From contig DATIBR010000156.1 in the NCBI GenBank assembly GCA_035457425.1, forward strand, positions 1 through 37,559: 37,559 nt of DNA, read 5' to 3'. The position numbers and the translations under genes were made by a program. Of the stretch, positions 1 to 6,677 are shown piece by piece; position 1 is the stretch's first letter, and every line of letters begins with the position of its first letter. Below the pieces are notes generated by a model. The model saw only the letters and a list, made by a program, of their open reading frames with translations. It was not told the DNA's origin and did not search any database. This DNA comes from Terriglobales bacterium. GTDB lineage: Bacteria > Acidobacteriota > Terriglobia > Terriglobales > Acidobacteriaceae.

Positions 1-18
1 CTTCGCGCTCACCCGTTT

Positions 19-46
19 GAGTACCGAGTTGCGAGTAACGAGTAGC
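19..46. repeat. Degenerate heptanucleotide tandem repeat (4 units)
   Basis: Four adjacent 7-mers can be read: GAGTACC, GAGTTGC, GAGTAAC and GAGTAGC, giving the consensus GAGTANC. The array starts 18 bases beyond the stop codon of the minus-strand peroxiredoxin gene. A second heptad array with a different consensus lies at 12693-12724, again just past a minus-strand stop. The form resembles the short tandemly repeated heptanucleotide (STRR) class known from cyanobacteria. The function is unknown. Confidence 0.55.
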
Positions 47-63
47 CGAACGATGCCCGACAC

Positions 64-729
64 TCACTTCTTCGCAGCCTCAGCCAAGGACTTCTTACTG
101 AAGTACCAATCTTTCACGTCGAGGCCGCCGGCGGCGGCGGCGCGTTCGGCGGCGGCCTGCTGCGTGACGGGGGCGGGCACGATGACGGGCTCGCCCGGCT
201 TCCAGTTGGCGGGCGTGGCGCAGGCGTTGGCGTCGGCGGTCTGGAGCGCGTCGACGATGCGCACGATCTCGTCGACGTTGCGGCCGAGCGAGAGCGGGTA
301 ATAGATGAGCGCGCGCACGGTCTGCTTAGGGTCGATGACGAAGACAGCGCGGACCGCGGCGGTATCAGAGACGGCCTCATGCACCATGCCGAAGGCGCGG
401 GCCACTTTCTGGTCGAGGTCGGCGACGACCGGGAAGGTGACCTTGACGGCGAACTTCTGCTCGATGTCGCGCACCCAGGCGATGTGCGAGTAGACGCTGT
501 CGATGGAGTTGCCGATGAGCTGCACGTTGCGGCGCTCGAAGTCGGCGGAGCGGCGGGCGAACTCGACGAACTCGGTGGTGCAGACGGGGGTGAAGTCCGC
601 GGGGTGCGAGAACAGGACGACCCACTTCCCCTTGCCGGTGAAATCGCTGAGGCGCAGCACGCCGTGCGTGGTCTTGGCCTCGAAGTCGGGGGCGGGCTCG
701 TTGATGCGGGGCATGCGAAGAGGTTCCAT
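64..729 (-). CDS. 1-Cys peroxiredoxin (Prx6 type)
   Basis: Thiol peroxidase that reduces hydrogen peroxide and alkyl hydroperoxides in the cytosol. The 221-residue product opens with MPRINEPAPDFEAKTTHG and carries the peroxidatic-cysteine motif at residues 46-52 (FTPVCTT, Cys50). The long C-terminal domain contains the CATPANWKPGEPV signature of the Prx6 class, and the length fits that class. I chose the ATG at 729 because an AAAGGA ribosome site lies 8 bases upstream; a second in-frame ATG at 750 would overlap that site. A second Cys sits in the CATPANW motif, so a 2-Cys cycle as in archaeal Prx6 enzymes cannot be excluded. The gene is divergent from the PhzF-like gene across a 113-base gap, and a heptad repeat follows its stop. 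Confidence 0.93.
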   Translation of the reverse strand: MEPLRMPRINEPAPDFEAKTTHGVLRLSDFTGKGKWVVLFSHPADFTPVCTTEFVEFARRSADFERRNVQLIGNSIDSVYSHIAWVRDIEQKFAVKVTFPVVADLDQKVARAFGMVHEAVSDTAAVRAVFVIDPKQTVRALIYYPLSLGRNVDEIVRIVDALQTADANACATPANWKPGEPVIVPAPVTQQAAAERAAAAGGLDVKDWYFSKKSLAEAAKK

Positions 730-842
730 GGCAAATGTCCTTTCGCCCATTGGATACGGCGGGCTGGCGGGCGATGCAGGAAGAGGATTTAGAATACGCG
801 GCAGCTTTCCACGCGGTCAATCGGCTCCCAGGAGGCACACCC

Positions 843-1781
843 GTGTCGTACGAGCGCCGTTTTCCCTTCCGCCAGCTCGACGTGTTCACCGCCCAACCAT
901 TGCAGGGGAACCAGCTCGCGGTCATCACGGACGCGCGCGGGCTCTCGGACGCCGACATGCAGTTGCTGGCGCGGGAGATGAACCTGTCGGAGACGACGTT
1001 CGTGTTCCCGCGGGACTTCGCGACCGAGCGGCAGCACGGGATCAAGACGCGCATCTTCACGGTGGCGGAGGAGCTGCCGTTCGCGGGACATCCGACGCTG
1101 GGGACGGCGTTCGCGCTGCACGGGCCGGACCGGCGCGCGGGAGAAGCGAGCGGCAAGTTCCGCGTGTACGGTCACGAGAACAGGATCGAGCTCGACCTGA
1201 AGGTCGGCAAGGTGCCGGTGGAGTTCAGCTTCCAGGAAGGGATGCTGTTCGGGGAGATGACGCAACCGGAGCCGGAGTTCGGCAACGTGCTGAAACCAGA
1301 GGACGTAGCGCCGGTGGCGGGGCTGGAGGTGGCGGACCTGGAGCGCGGGCTGCCGATCCAGACGGTGTCGACCGGGCTGCCGTTCGCGATCGTGCCGGTG
1401 AAGTCGGTGGAGGCGCTGGGAAAGGTCTCGCTGGATTGGAAGAAGGCGGACGGGTACTTGGGGCGGACGGACGCGAAGTTCCTGTACTTCGTGACGCCGG
1501 GCGGCGTGGACGGGGCGCGGCCGAAGATGCGGGCGCGGATGATCTTCTACAACGGCGAGGACCCGGCGACGGGGTCGGCGGCGGGCTGCTGCGCGGCGTG
1601 GATGGTGCGGCACGGCGTGGCGAAGCCGGATGAGCAGGTGCTGATCGAGCAGGGCGTGGAGATGAAGCGGACGTCGCACATGTACGTGCGCGCGGGAAAA
1701 TCCACAGAAGGTGACCGCGTCGTCAACGTGCGCGTGGGCGGCACTGTCGTAGAAGTGATGCAAGGTGAGGTTTTCCTCTGA
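843..1781 (+). CDS. PhzF family isomerase/epimerase
   Basis: The 312-residue product belongs to the PhzF/diaminopimelate-epimerase fold. PhzF in phenazine producers isomerises trans-2,3-dihydro-3-hydroxyanthranilate; most homologues have unknown substrates. Visible family motifs are FRQLDVFTAQPLQGNQ near residues 9-24, NLSET with the catalytic Glu50, AGHPTLGTA at 81-89 and DPATGSAAG near 240. The start is the GTG at 843, because a perfect AGGAGG lies 7 bases upstream (830-835) and the family usually begins only a few residues before the FRQLDVFT motif. An upstream in-frame ATG at 735 would add 36 unconserved residues. No other phenazine gene is in the window, so phenazine production is not implied. 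Confidence 0.9.
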   Translation: MSYERRFPFRQLDVFTAQPLQGNQLAVITDARGLSDADMQLLAREMNLSETTFVFPRDFATERQHGIKTRIFTVAEELPFAGHPTLGTAFALHGPDRRAGEASGKFRVYGHENRIELDLKVGKVPVEFSFQEGMLFGEMTQPEPEFGNVLKPEDVAPVAGLEVADLERGLPIQTVSTGLPFAIVPVKSVEALGKVSLDWKKADGYLGRTDAKFLYFVTPGGVDGARPKMRARMIFYNGEDPATGSAAGCCAAWMVRHGVAKPDEQVLIEQGVEMKRTSHMYVRAGKSTEGDRVVNVRVGGTVVEVMQGEVFL

Positions 1782-1889
1782 GACGCACAGCGGATGAGGC
1801 GCGAAATCCGCGAACGCACACGCAGGGTGCCAAGAAAATAAATCGTCCGCATAGGACAATCACCTATTAGCTTTTCCGTCACTTTACAG

Positions 1890-1908
1890 CTACTGTTGCC
1901 GACAGTAG
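1890..1908. promoter_or_regulatory. Perfect 7-bp dyad upstream of the response regulator
   Basis: CTACTGT and ACAGTAG are separated by five bases, forming a perfect inverted repeat 108 bases before the response-regulator start. It lies in an unusually AT-richer stretch (about 1845-1960) of this GC-rich window, as a promoter region would. It could be an operator or a small hairpin. There is no T-run, so terminator function for phzF is unlikely. Confidence 0.4.
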
Positions 1909-2015
1909 GATGCGCGAACGTTTTTCGCTCTGACGAATCAAACAATCACACGATAAGCAGGTTCAGCGTCCTTCCACGGCGCGGCCTTCCTTCGAGCATA
2001 AGGGGACAGAACCAC

Positions 2016-2444
2016 ATGAAGCCGAAGAGGACGATCCTCTGCGTCGATGACAACGAACAATCCCTCTCCATCCGAAAAGTGATGCTGGAAACGCGGGGAT
2101 ACCGGGTGGTGACGTGCGCGAACGGGCGGGAGGCGCTGGCGGTGTTCGAGCGCGGCGGCATCGACCTGGTGCTGAGCGACCTGGTGATGCCCGACCTGGA
2201 CGGCACCGAGCTGATCGAGCGGGTGAAGACGCTCTCGCCGGAGACGCCGGCGATCCTGTTCTCGGGGAAGATCAAGGTGTACGAGCGCGACACGCGCGCC
2301 GACATCTTCCTGCCAAAGGGGATGTACGCGCCGGCGGAGCTGCTGGAGCGCATCCGGCTGCTGCTGGTGCGGAAGCGCGGGCCGAAGAAGGGCGTGGCCC
2401 GGGTGCAGGCGGCGGTGCAGCCGCGGAGGATCGCGAGCGCGTAG
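2016..2444 (+). CDS. Single-domain response regulator (REC only)
   Basis: This 142-residue protein is a receiver domain with no output domain. The acidic pocket is Asp11-Asp12 (CVDDNEQ), the phospho-acceptor is Asp55 (LVLSDLVMPDLDG), the switch Ser is Ser83 (ILFSGK) and the conserved Lys is Lys101 (FLPKGM). The last 25 residues are basic and low-complexity (RKRGPKKG...). I chose the ATG at 2016 because an AGGGGA lies about 9 bases upstream and the receiver fold begins immediately; an upstream ATG at 1896 adds 40 residues without family character. No histidine kinase is adjacent, so its partner is encoded elsewhere. It probably acts by protein-protein contact in a phosphorelay. A terminator hairpin follows. 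Confidence 0.92.
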   Translation: MKPKRTILCVDDNEQSLSIRKVMLETRGYRVVTCANGREALAVFERGGIDLVLSDLVMPDLDGTELIERVKTLSPETPAILFSGKIKVYERDTRADIFLPKGMYAPAELLERIRLLLVRKRGPKKGVARVQAAVQPRRIASA

Positions 2445-2470
2445 AGGAGTCTGGGGCTGGGGTCAAGGAT

Positions 2471-2496
2471 GGCCGTCCGAGAGGGCGGCCTTTGTT
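2471..2496 (+). terminator. Rho-independent terminator after the response regulator
   Basis: GGCCGTCC and GGGCGGCC form an 8-bp stem (one G-U pair in RNA) closed by a GAGA tetraloop and followed by TTTGTT. It lies 27 bases past the response-regulator stop and ahead of the ABC genes. Confidence 0.7.
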
Positions 2497-2529
2497 GTGC
2501 GCGCTCGGGGCGAGGGCGCCACAACTCCG

Positions 2530-2557
2530 TTGGGTTTGGTCGTGTAAACTCTGTAGT
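2530..2557 (+). promoter_or_regulatory. Weak candidate promoter close to the ABC ATPase start
   Basis: TTGGGT at 2530-2535 and TGTAGT at 2552-2557 are 16 bases apart. Transcription would start at about the ATG at 2563, which has no Shine-Dalgarno sequence, so a leaderless message is possible. The match to consensus is modest. Confidence 0.3.
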
Positions 2558-2562
2558 TTCCG

Positions 2563-3267
2563 ATGCCTGCCATCATCCAGACCGAGAACGTGACGAAGGT
2601 GTACCGCGTGGGCAAGGTGGAGGTGCCGGCGCTGCGCGGGGTGACGTTCGCGGTGGAGCGCGGGGAGTTCGTCTCGATCGTGGGGCCGTCGGGGTCGGGC
2701 AAGTCCACGCTGTTCTACCTGCTGGGCGGGCTGACGCGGGCGACCACGGGGAAGGTCATCATCGACGGCGAGGATTTCGCGCAGCTCTCCGACGCGGAGC
2801 GGACGCGGCTGCGGAAGCGGCGCATCGGGTTCGTCTTCCAGAAGTTCAACCTGCTGCCGACGCTGGACGCGCGCGCGAACATCCAGATCGCGCACGACAT
2901 CGCGGGCGGCAACGGCGAACTGGACCAGAAGTATCTCGATAAGATCCTGGAGATGCTGGGGCTGACGGGGCGGCTGGACCACCGGCCGAGCGAACTGAGC
3001 GGGGGCGAGCAGCAGCGGGTGGCGCTGGCGCGCGCGCTCATCAACCGGCCGGCGATCATCCTGGCAGACGAGCCGACCGGGAACCTGGACTCGAAGAACT
3101 CCGACGTGGTGCTGAAGATGTTGCGGCAGTCGAACCAGGAGCTGGGGCAGACGGTGCTGATGATCACGCACAACCCGGAGGCCGCGACCGTGGGCGACCG
3201 GATCATCCACATGCGCGACGGTTCGATCGTGAAGCCGGAAGAGGACCCGCAGTGGGTCCACCACTAG
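2563..3267 (+). CDS. LolD/MacB-type ABC transporter ATP-binding protein
   Basis: This 234-residue cytoplasmic ATPase has all the nucleotide-binding motifs: Walker [10 protein letters not shown] at 41-49, Q-loop near 93, signature LSGGEQ at 145-150, Walker B IILADE at 165-170, PTGNLDS D-loop and H-loop His203. The pattern ([24 protein letters not shown]) is that of the LolD/MacB/FtsE branch, which powers mechanotransmission-type permeases or lipoprotein release. No FtsX-like permease accompanies it; the next gene encodes a complete exporter with its own ATPase, so the partner is either elsewhere or novel. There is no ribosome-binding site before the ATG. Specificity cannot be assigned. Confidence 0.93.
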   Translation: MPAIIQTENVTKVYRVGKVEVPALRGVTFAVERGEFVSIVGPSGSGKSTLFYLLGGLTRATTGKVIIDGEDFAQLSDAERTRLRKRRIGFVFQKFNLLPTLDARANIQIAHDIAGGNGELDQKYLDKILEMLGLTGRLDHRPSELSGGEQQRVALARALINRPAIILADEPTGNLDSKNSDVVLKMLRQSNQELGQTVLMITHNPEAATVGDRIIHMRDGSIVKPEEDPQWVHH

Positions 3268-3310
3268 GCAAGATCCGCACCCGCTGGCCCTCCAGGAACA
3301 TCGAACTCCG

Positions 3311-5200
3311 ATGAGCAGCTCCGCCATCCCGCAGCCTGCCAAGCCCAAGAAACCCAAAGTGAGCTGGCGCGCCGCCCTGCCCGAGATCTGGGCGCTGATG
3401 GCGCCGCGCAAAGGGCTGCTCGCGATGGGCTTCGTGCTGATGGTGATCAACCGCGTGGCGGGGCTGGTGCTGCCGTACTCGATGCGCTACGTGGTGGACA
3501 ACGTGGTGATCCACCGGCAGCAGCAGCTGCTGGGGCCGATCGTGGGCGTGGTGCTGCTGGCGACGGTGATCCAGGGCATCACGTCGTACACGCTGACGCA
3601 GACGCTGTCGAAGGCGGCGCAGCGACTGATCGCGGAGCTGCGGCTGAAGGTGCAGCACCACGTGGGGCGGCTGCCGGTGGCCTACTACGACTCGAACAAG
3701 AGCGGCGTGCTGGTGTCGCGCATCATGACGGACGTGGAGGGCGTGCGGAACCTGATCGGCACGGGGCTGGTGGATTTCATCGGGGGGCTGGTCACCGCGG
3801 CCATCGCGCTGGTCATGCTGATGCAACTGAGCGCGCGGATGACGTCGTTCGCGCTGGTCTTCATGGCGATCTTCGCGCTCGCGCTGGCAAAGGCGTTCGG
3901 GACGATGCGGCCGATCTTCCGCGAGCGGGGCAAGATCAACGCCGAGGTGACGGGGCGGCTGACCGAGTCGCTGGGCGGCGTGCGCGTGGTGAAGGGGTAT
4001 CACGCGGAGGAGCGGGAGCACGGCGTGTTCGGCGCGGGCGTGCAGCGGCTGCTCGACAACGTGCTGAAGACGCTGACCGCGGTCTCGATCATGACGCTCT
4101 CCTCGAGCGTGCTGATCGGGGTGATCGGGGCGGCGGTGATGTACTTCGGCGCGCGCCAGGGGCTGGCGGGCACGATGACGCCGGGCCAGCTGCTGACCTA
4201 CATCATGCTGCTCGGGTTCATGGCGGTGCCGCTGTTCGGCGTGGTCAACGTGGGCACGCAGATCACCGAGGCGGTCGCCGGGCTGGAGCGGACGCGCGAG
4301 CTGCTCAACGAGAAGCCAGAAGACACGGACCCGCGGCGCGTGGTCTCGCTGCCGGGGATCGAAGGGCGCATCGAGTTCCGCGAGGTGGTGTTCGAATACG
4401 ACCAGGGCAAGCCGGTGCTGCAGGAGGTCTCGTTCGTCTCGAACCCGGGGACGGTGACGGCGCTGGTAGGGTCGTCGGGCTCGGGGAAATCGACCATCAT
4501 CGGGCTGGTGGCGGCGTTCCACGTGCCGCTGGCGGGGCAGGTGCTGGTGGACGGCACCGACCTGGCGACGGTGCGGCTGGAGTCCTATCGCACGCACCTC
4601 GGCGTGGTGCTGCAGGACTCGTTCCTGTTCGATGGGACGATCCGGGAGAACATTCGTTTCTCGAAGCCGGAGGCGACGGAGGAAGACGTGCTGCGCGCGT
4701 GCCGCATCGCGCGCGTCGACGAGTTCGCGGAGCGCTTCCCCAACGGCTACGACACCATCATCGGGGAGCGCGGCGTGAAGTTGTCGGGCGGGCAGCGGCA
4801 GCGCGTCTCGATCGCACGCGCGGTGCTGGCCGACCCGCGCATCCTGATCCTGGATGAAGCGACGTCGAGCCTGGACTCGGAGTCGGAGCAGCTCATCCAG
4901 GAAGGCCTGGCGTACCTGATGAAGGGGCGGACGACGTTCGTGATCGCGCACCGGCTCTCGACCATCCGTCGGGCGGACCAGATCCTGGTGGTGGAGTCAG
5001 GCAGGATCGTGGAACGCGGCAGGCACGAGCAACTGTATGCCGCCGGCGGCCGCTATCGCGAACTCTACGACAAGCAGCACGGGCTGGAGGCGAACCTGTT
5101 TCTGGCGCCGGGCGAGGGTGACACGGTGGAGGAGGAGGCGGCGGCGGGCGGAGCGCGCGAGACGGCGATCGATCCGCTGCGCATCATCCGGGGAAGTTAG
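3311..5200 (+). CDS. ABC exporter half-transporter (MsbA-like TMD-NBD fusion)
   Basis: The 629-residue inner-membrane protein has a six-helix type I exporter domain (about residues 35-330) followed by a nucleotide-binding domain. The ATPase motifs are Walker A GSSGSGKST near 387-395, signature LSGGQRQR near 491, Walker B ILILDEATSSLD near 511 and the H-loop IAHRLSTI. It should work as a homodimer exporting a lipid, peptide or drug; sequence alone does not separate MsbA from multidrug exporters. It begins 43 bases after the LolD-like gene and is probably co-transcribed with it. The C-terminal 40 residues are a Glu/Ala-rich tail beyond the usual end of the family. The ribosome site is poor. Confidence 0.92.
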   Translation: MSSSAIPQPAKPKKPKVSWRAALPEIWALMAPRKGLLAMGFVLMVINRVAGLVLPYSMRYVVDNVVIHRQQQLLGPIVGVVLLATVIQGITSYTLTQTLSKAAQRLIAELRLKVQHHVGRLPVAYYDSNKSGVLVSRIMTDVEGVRNLIGTGLVDFIGGLVTAAIALVMLMQLSARMTSFALVFMAIFALALAKAFGTMRPIFRERGKINAEVTGRLTESLGGVRVVKGYHAEEREHGVFGAGVQRLLDNVLKTLTAVSIMTLSSSVLIGVIGAAVMYFGARQGLAGTMTPGQLLTYIMLLGFMAVPLFGVVNVGTQITEAVAGLERTRELLNEKPEDTDPRRVVSLPGIEGRIEFREVVFEYDQGKPVLQEVSFVSNPGTVTALVGSSGSGKSTIIGLVAAFHVPLAGQVLVDGTDLATVRLESYRTHLGVVLQDSFLFDGTIRENIRFSKPEATEEDVLRACRIARVDEFAERFPNGYDTIIGERGVKLSGGQRQRVSIARAVLADPRILILDEATSSLDSESEQLIQEGLAYLMKGRTTFVIAHRLSTIRRADQILVVESGRIVERGRHEQLYAAGGRYRELYDKQHGLEANLFLAPGEGDTVEEEAAAGGARETAIDPLRIIRGS

Positions 5201-5237
5201 GCCCCGGGAGTGCCGCAAAGCAGGCAAAACCGCGGGT

Positions 5238-5267
5238 TTGCCGGAGCGCGGCGCGCTTCGTTATAAT
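5238..5267 (+). promoter_or_regulatory. Promoter of tRNA-Gly
   Basis: A perfect TATAAT at 5262-5267 is preceded, 18 bases away, by TTGCCG (4 of 6 matches to the -35 consensus). Transcription would start near 5274, about 12 bases before the mature tRNA 5' end. This is the best sigma-70-type promoter in the window. Confidence 0.7.
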
Positions 5268-5285
5268 CACAAGGTTCCCAAAAGA

Positions 5286-5360
<75 letters not shown>

Positions 5361-5390
5361 TCTTTCTTTAGGGTCGCCGCAACGCTACTC

Positions 5391-5471
5391 GCCGAGTCCG
5401 CCATGGCGGACTTGGCTCGGCTGCGTCGCCCCTCGCGTTTGCTTCGCGCGATGCCAGGCGCGCGCAAACGC
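5391..5471. other. Structured spacer between two tRNA genes
   Basis: The 169-base spacer between tRNA-Gly and tRNA-Cys holds several inverted repeats. GCCGAGTCCGCC at 5391-5402 faces GGCGGACT...CTCGGC at 5405-5421, an interrupted long hairpin. GCGTTTGC at 5435-5442 faces GCAAACGC at 5464-5471. There is no convincing reading frame. It may be an RNA-processing spacer or a degenerate repeat element. Confidence 0.45.
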
Positions 5472-5493
5472 TTCACCCGATGTACTGGCTCTG

Positions 5494-5515
5494 CCCTCGC
5501 GCAAGCGAGGGTTTC
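5494..5515 (+). terminator. GNRA-capped hairpin before tRNA-Cys
   Basis: CCCTCGC and GCGAGGG form a perfect 7-bp stem with a GCAA tetraloop, followed by TTTCGTT. It could terminate the tRNA-Gly transcript. No clear separate promoter is visible for tRNA-Cys, 14 bases further on, so it may instead be a processing hairpin in a dicistronic tRNA transcript. Confidence 0.5.
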
Positions 5516-5529
5516 GTTCCTTCATAAAG

Positions 5530-5604
5530 GGCGCGGTAGCCAAGTGGTAAGGCCGAGGTCTGCAAAACCTCTATTCGGCGGTTCGATTCCGCCCCGCGCC
5601 TCCA
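5530..5604 (+). tRNA. tRNA-Cys(GCA)
   Basis: A 75-base cloverleaf with encoded CCA. Acceptor arms are GGCGCGG and CCGCGCC with discriminator T. The anticodon stem GAGGT/ACCTC encloses CTGCAAA, anticodon GCA. The T-arm contains GGTTCGATTCC. Confidence 0.97.
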
Positions 5605-5635
5605 ACCTTCGTCCAACGTGTCTTCGCAGGCACGC

Positions 5636-6382
5636 ATGACAGCACCCGCCCTGCCAACGACTTCGCTGTTCACAGAACCGACGCTCGTCCCGATCCCCGC
5701 GGGGTGGTTCACGATGGGGCACGCGAAGGGACTGGACTGCGAGCGGCCGCCGCATCGGGTGTGGGTGGACGCGTTCCTGCTGGCGAGCTGCCAAGTGACG
5801 AACGCGGAGTACGCTCGGTTTCTCGGAAGCACGGGGGCGGCGGCGCCTCCATTCATGGACAAGCCGGAGTTCAGCGGGCCGCGTCAGCCCGTGGTGGGAG
5901 TGTCATGGTTTGAGGCCGTGGCGTACTGCGAATGGCTGGCGGCGAAGAGCGGCCGGGGCGTCATTCGACAATATCGCCTGCCGACAGAGGCCGAATGGGA
6001 GCGTGCGGCGCGGGGCGGGCGCGAGGGCGAGCTGTTTCCCTGGGGCGATGAGCCGCCGCAGTCGTTGCCCGGCTACAGCGCGCGCTGGCGCAGCGGGCCG
6101 GAGCCGGTGGGCGATTCCCCAAAGAACGGCTTCGGGCTGCATGAGATGTGCGAGAACGTGCACGAGTGGTGCGCGGACTGGTACGGCGCGGAGTACTACG
6201 CGCATTCGCCGGAGCGGAATCCGAAGGGGCCGGAAAGCGGGACGCGTCGGGCCTCACGCGGCGGCTCGTGGCGGCATCACGTGAAGACGTCGCACTGCCA
6301 CACGCGGTCGAGCATCCCGCCGGGGATGCAGTACGCGGACTACGGGTTTCGCGTGGCGTGCGACAGCGGCGTCGCCGGCTGA
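5636..6382 (+). CDS. SUMF1/formylglycine-generating-enzyme-like domain protein lacking the oxidase cysteines
   Basis: The 248-residue protein is a single FGE-sulfatase (SUMF1) domain: IPAGWFTMG near the N-terminus, HRVWVDAFLLASCQVTNAEY, PVVGVSWFEAVAYCEWLA, RLPTEAEWERAARGG, GLHEMCENVHEWCADWY and a C-terminal RGGSW...GFRVACD. True formylglycine-generating enzymes carry two copper-binding cysteines, six and eleven residues after the Arg of RGGS; by eye these positions are His214 and Ser219, and the nearest Cys is Cys221. It is therefore unlikely to make formylglycine and belongs to the broad non-FGE part of the family. No sulfatase is nearby. The start is uncertain: ATG 5636 has a weak AGG upstream, while GTG 5618 is possible but only 14 bases after the tRNA. 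Confidence 0.88.
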   Translation: MTAPALPTTSLFTEPTLVPIPAGWFTMGHAKGLDCERPPHRVWVDAFLLASCQVTNAEYARFLGSTGAAAPPFMDKPEFSGPRQPVVGVSWFEAVAYCEWLAAKSGRGVIRQYRLPTEAEWERAARGGREGELFPWGDEPPQSLPGYSARWRSGPEPVGDSPKNGFGLHEMCENVHEWCADWYGAEYYAHSPERNPKGPESGTRRASRGGSWRHHVKTSHCHTRSSIPPGMQYADYGFRVACDSGVAG

Positions 6383-6390
6383 AGCCGGCG
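6373..6390. other. Stop-codon hairpin
   Basis: CGCCGGC-TGAA-GCCGGCG is a perfect 7-bp stem whose loop contains the TGA stop of the SUMF1-domain gene. No T-run follows. It may be a weak terminator, an mRNA-end stabiliser or part of a dispersed repeat. Confidence 0.45.
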
Positions 6391-6414
6391 AGTCGCGCGG
6401 CGCACCTAGCCGGC

Positions 6415-6431
6415 GTTGTGATACTTCTCAC
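6415..6431. promoter_or_regulatory. CRP/FNR-like half-perfect site (upstream copy)
   Basis: GTTGTGA-N6-TCAC matches the TGTGA-N6-TCACA layout of CRP/FNR-family operators with an incomplete right arm. Its centre lies 30 bases, about three helical turns, upstream of the perfect site at 6445-6464. Confidence 0.4.
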
Positions 6432-6444
6432 TGCACTGCGCGCT

Positions 6445-6464
6445 GTTGTGACGAATATCACAAC
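6445..6464. promoter_or_regulatory. Perfect CRP/FNR-type palindrome upstream of the TonB-dependent receptor
   Basis: GTTGTGA-N6-TCACAAC is a perfect 20-base palindrome containing the exact TGTGA-N6-TCACA consensus of the CRP family. It sits 213 bases ahead of the receptor ATG in an AT-richer patch (6415-6500). No matching regulator is encoded in the window. Promoter elements downstream are not clear enough to place. Confidence 0.65.
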
Positions 6465-6677
6465 GAATCGTTGCACGATATCACTATGTCAATCAGTAGA
6501 TGAGCGCTGCGAATCTCCGCTTCGTGGGAGAGTTGCGCCCAGGCAGCGACGCAAGCGACTGAAAAGGCAGCGATGGGTTGTGGCCCGCTGCTTGCGGTAT
6601 CGAATTGCCCCGCAGGAGTCCTCTCCCCCGGAGCACGGGCCCAAAATGAAACTCAACCATTGAATACTGGAGTGACG

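Noticed and set aside
843-1781. Phenazine biosynthesis
   Set aside because: PhzF-fold proteins are widespread; no other phz gene is present.
1890-1908. LexA box reading of the CTACTGT/ACAGTAG dyad
   Set aside because: The spacing (CTG-N7-CAG) does not fit the known LexA layouts, and no SOS gene is adjacent.
3203-4951. Long minus-strand frame opposite the ABC exporter
   Set aside because: His/Arg-rich translation typical of antisense to GC-rich coding DNA; the exporter motifs on the plus strand are complete.
6471-6484. Third CRP-like site, TTGCA...TCAC
   Set aside because: Left arm is poor and the spacing is five rather than six; not better than chance.
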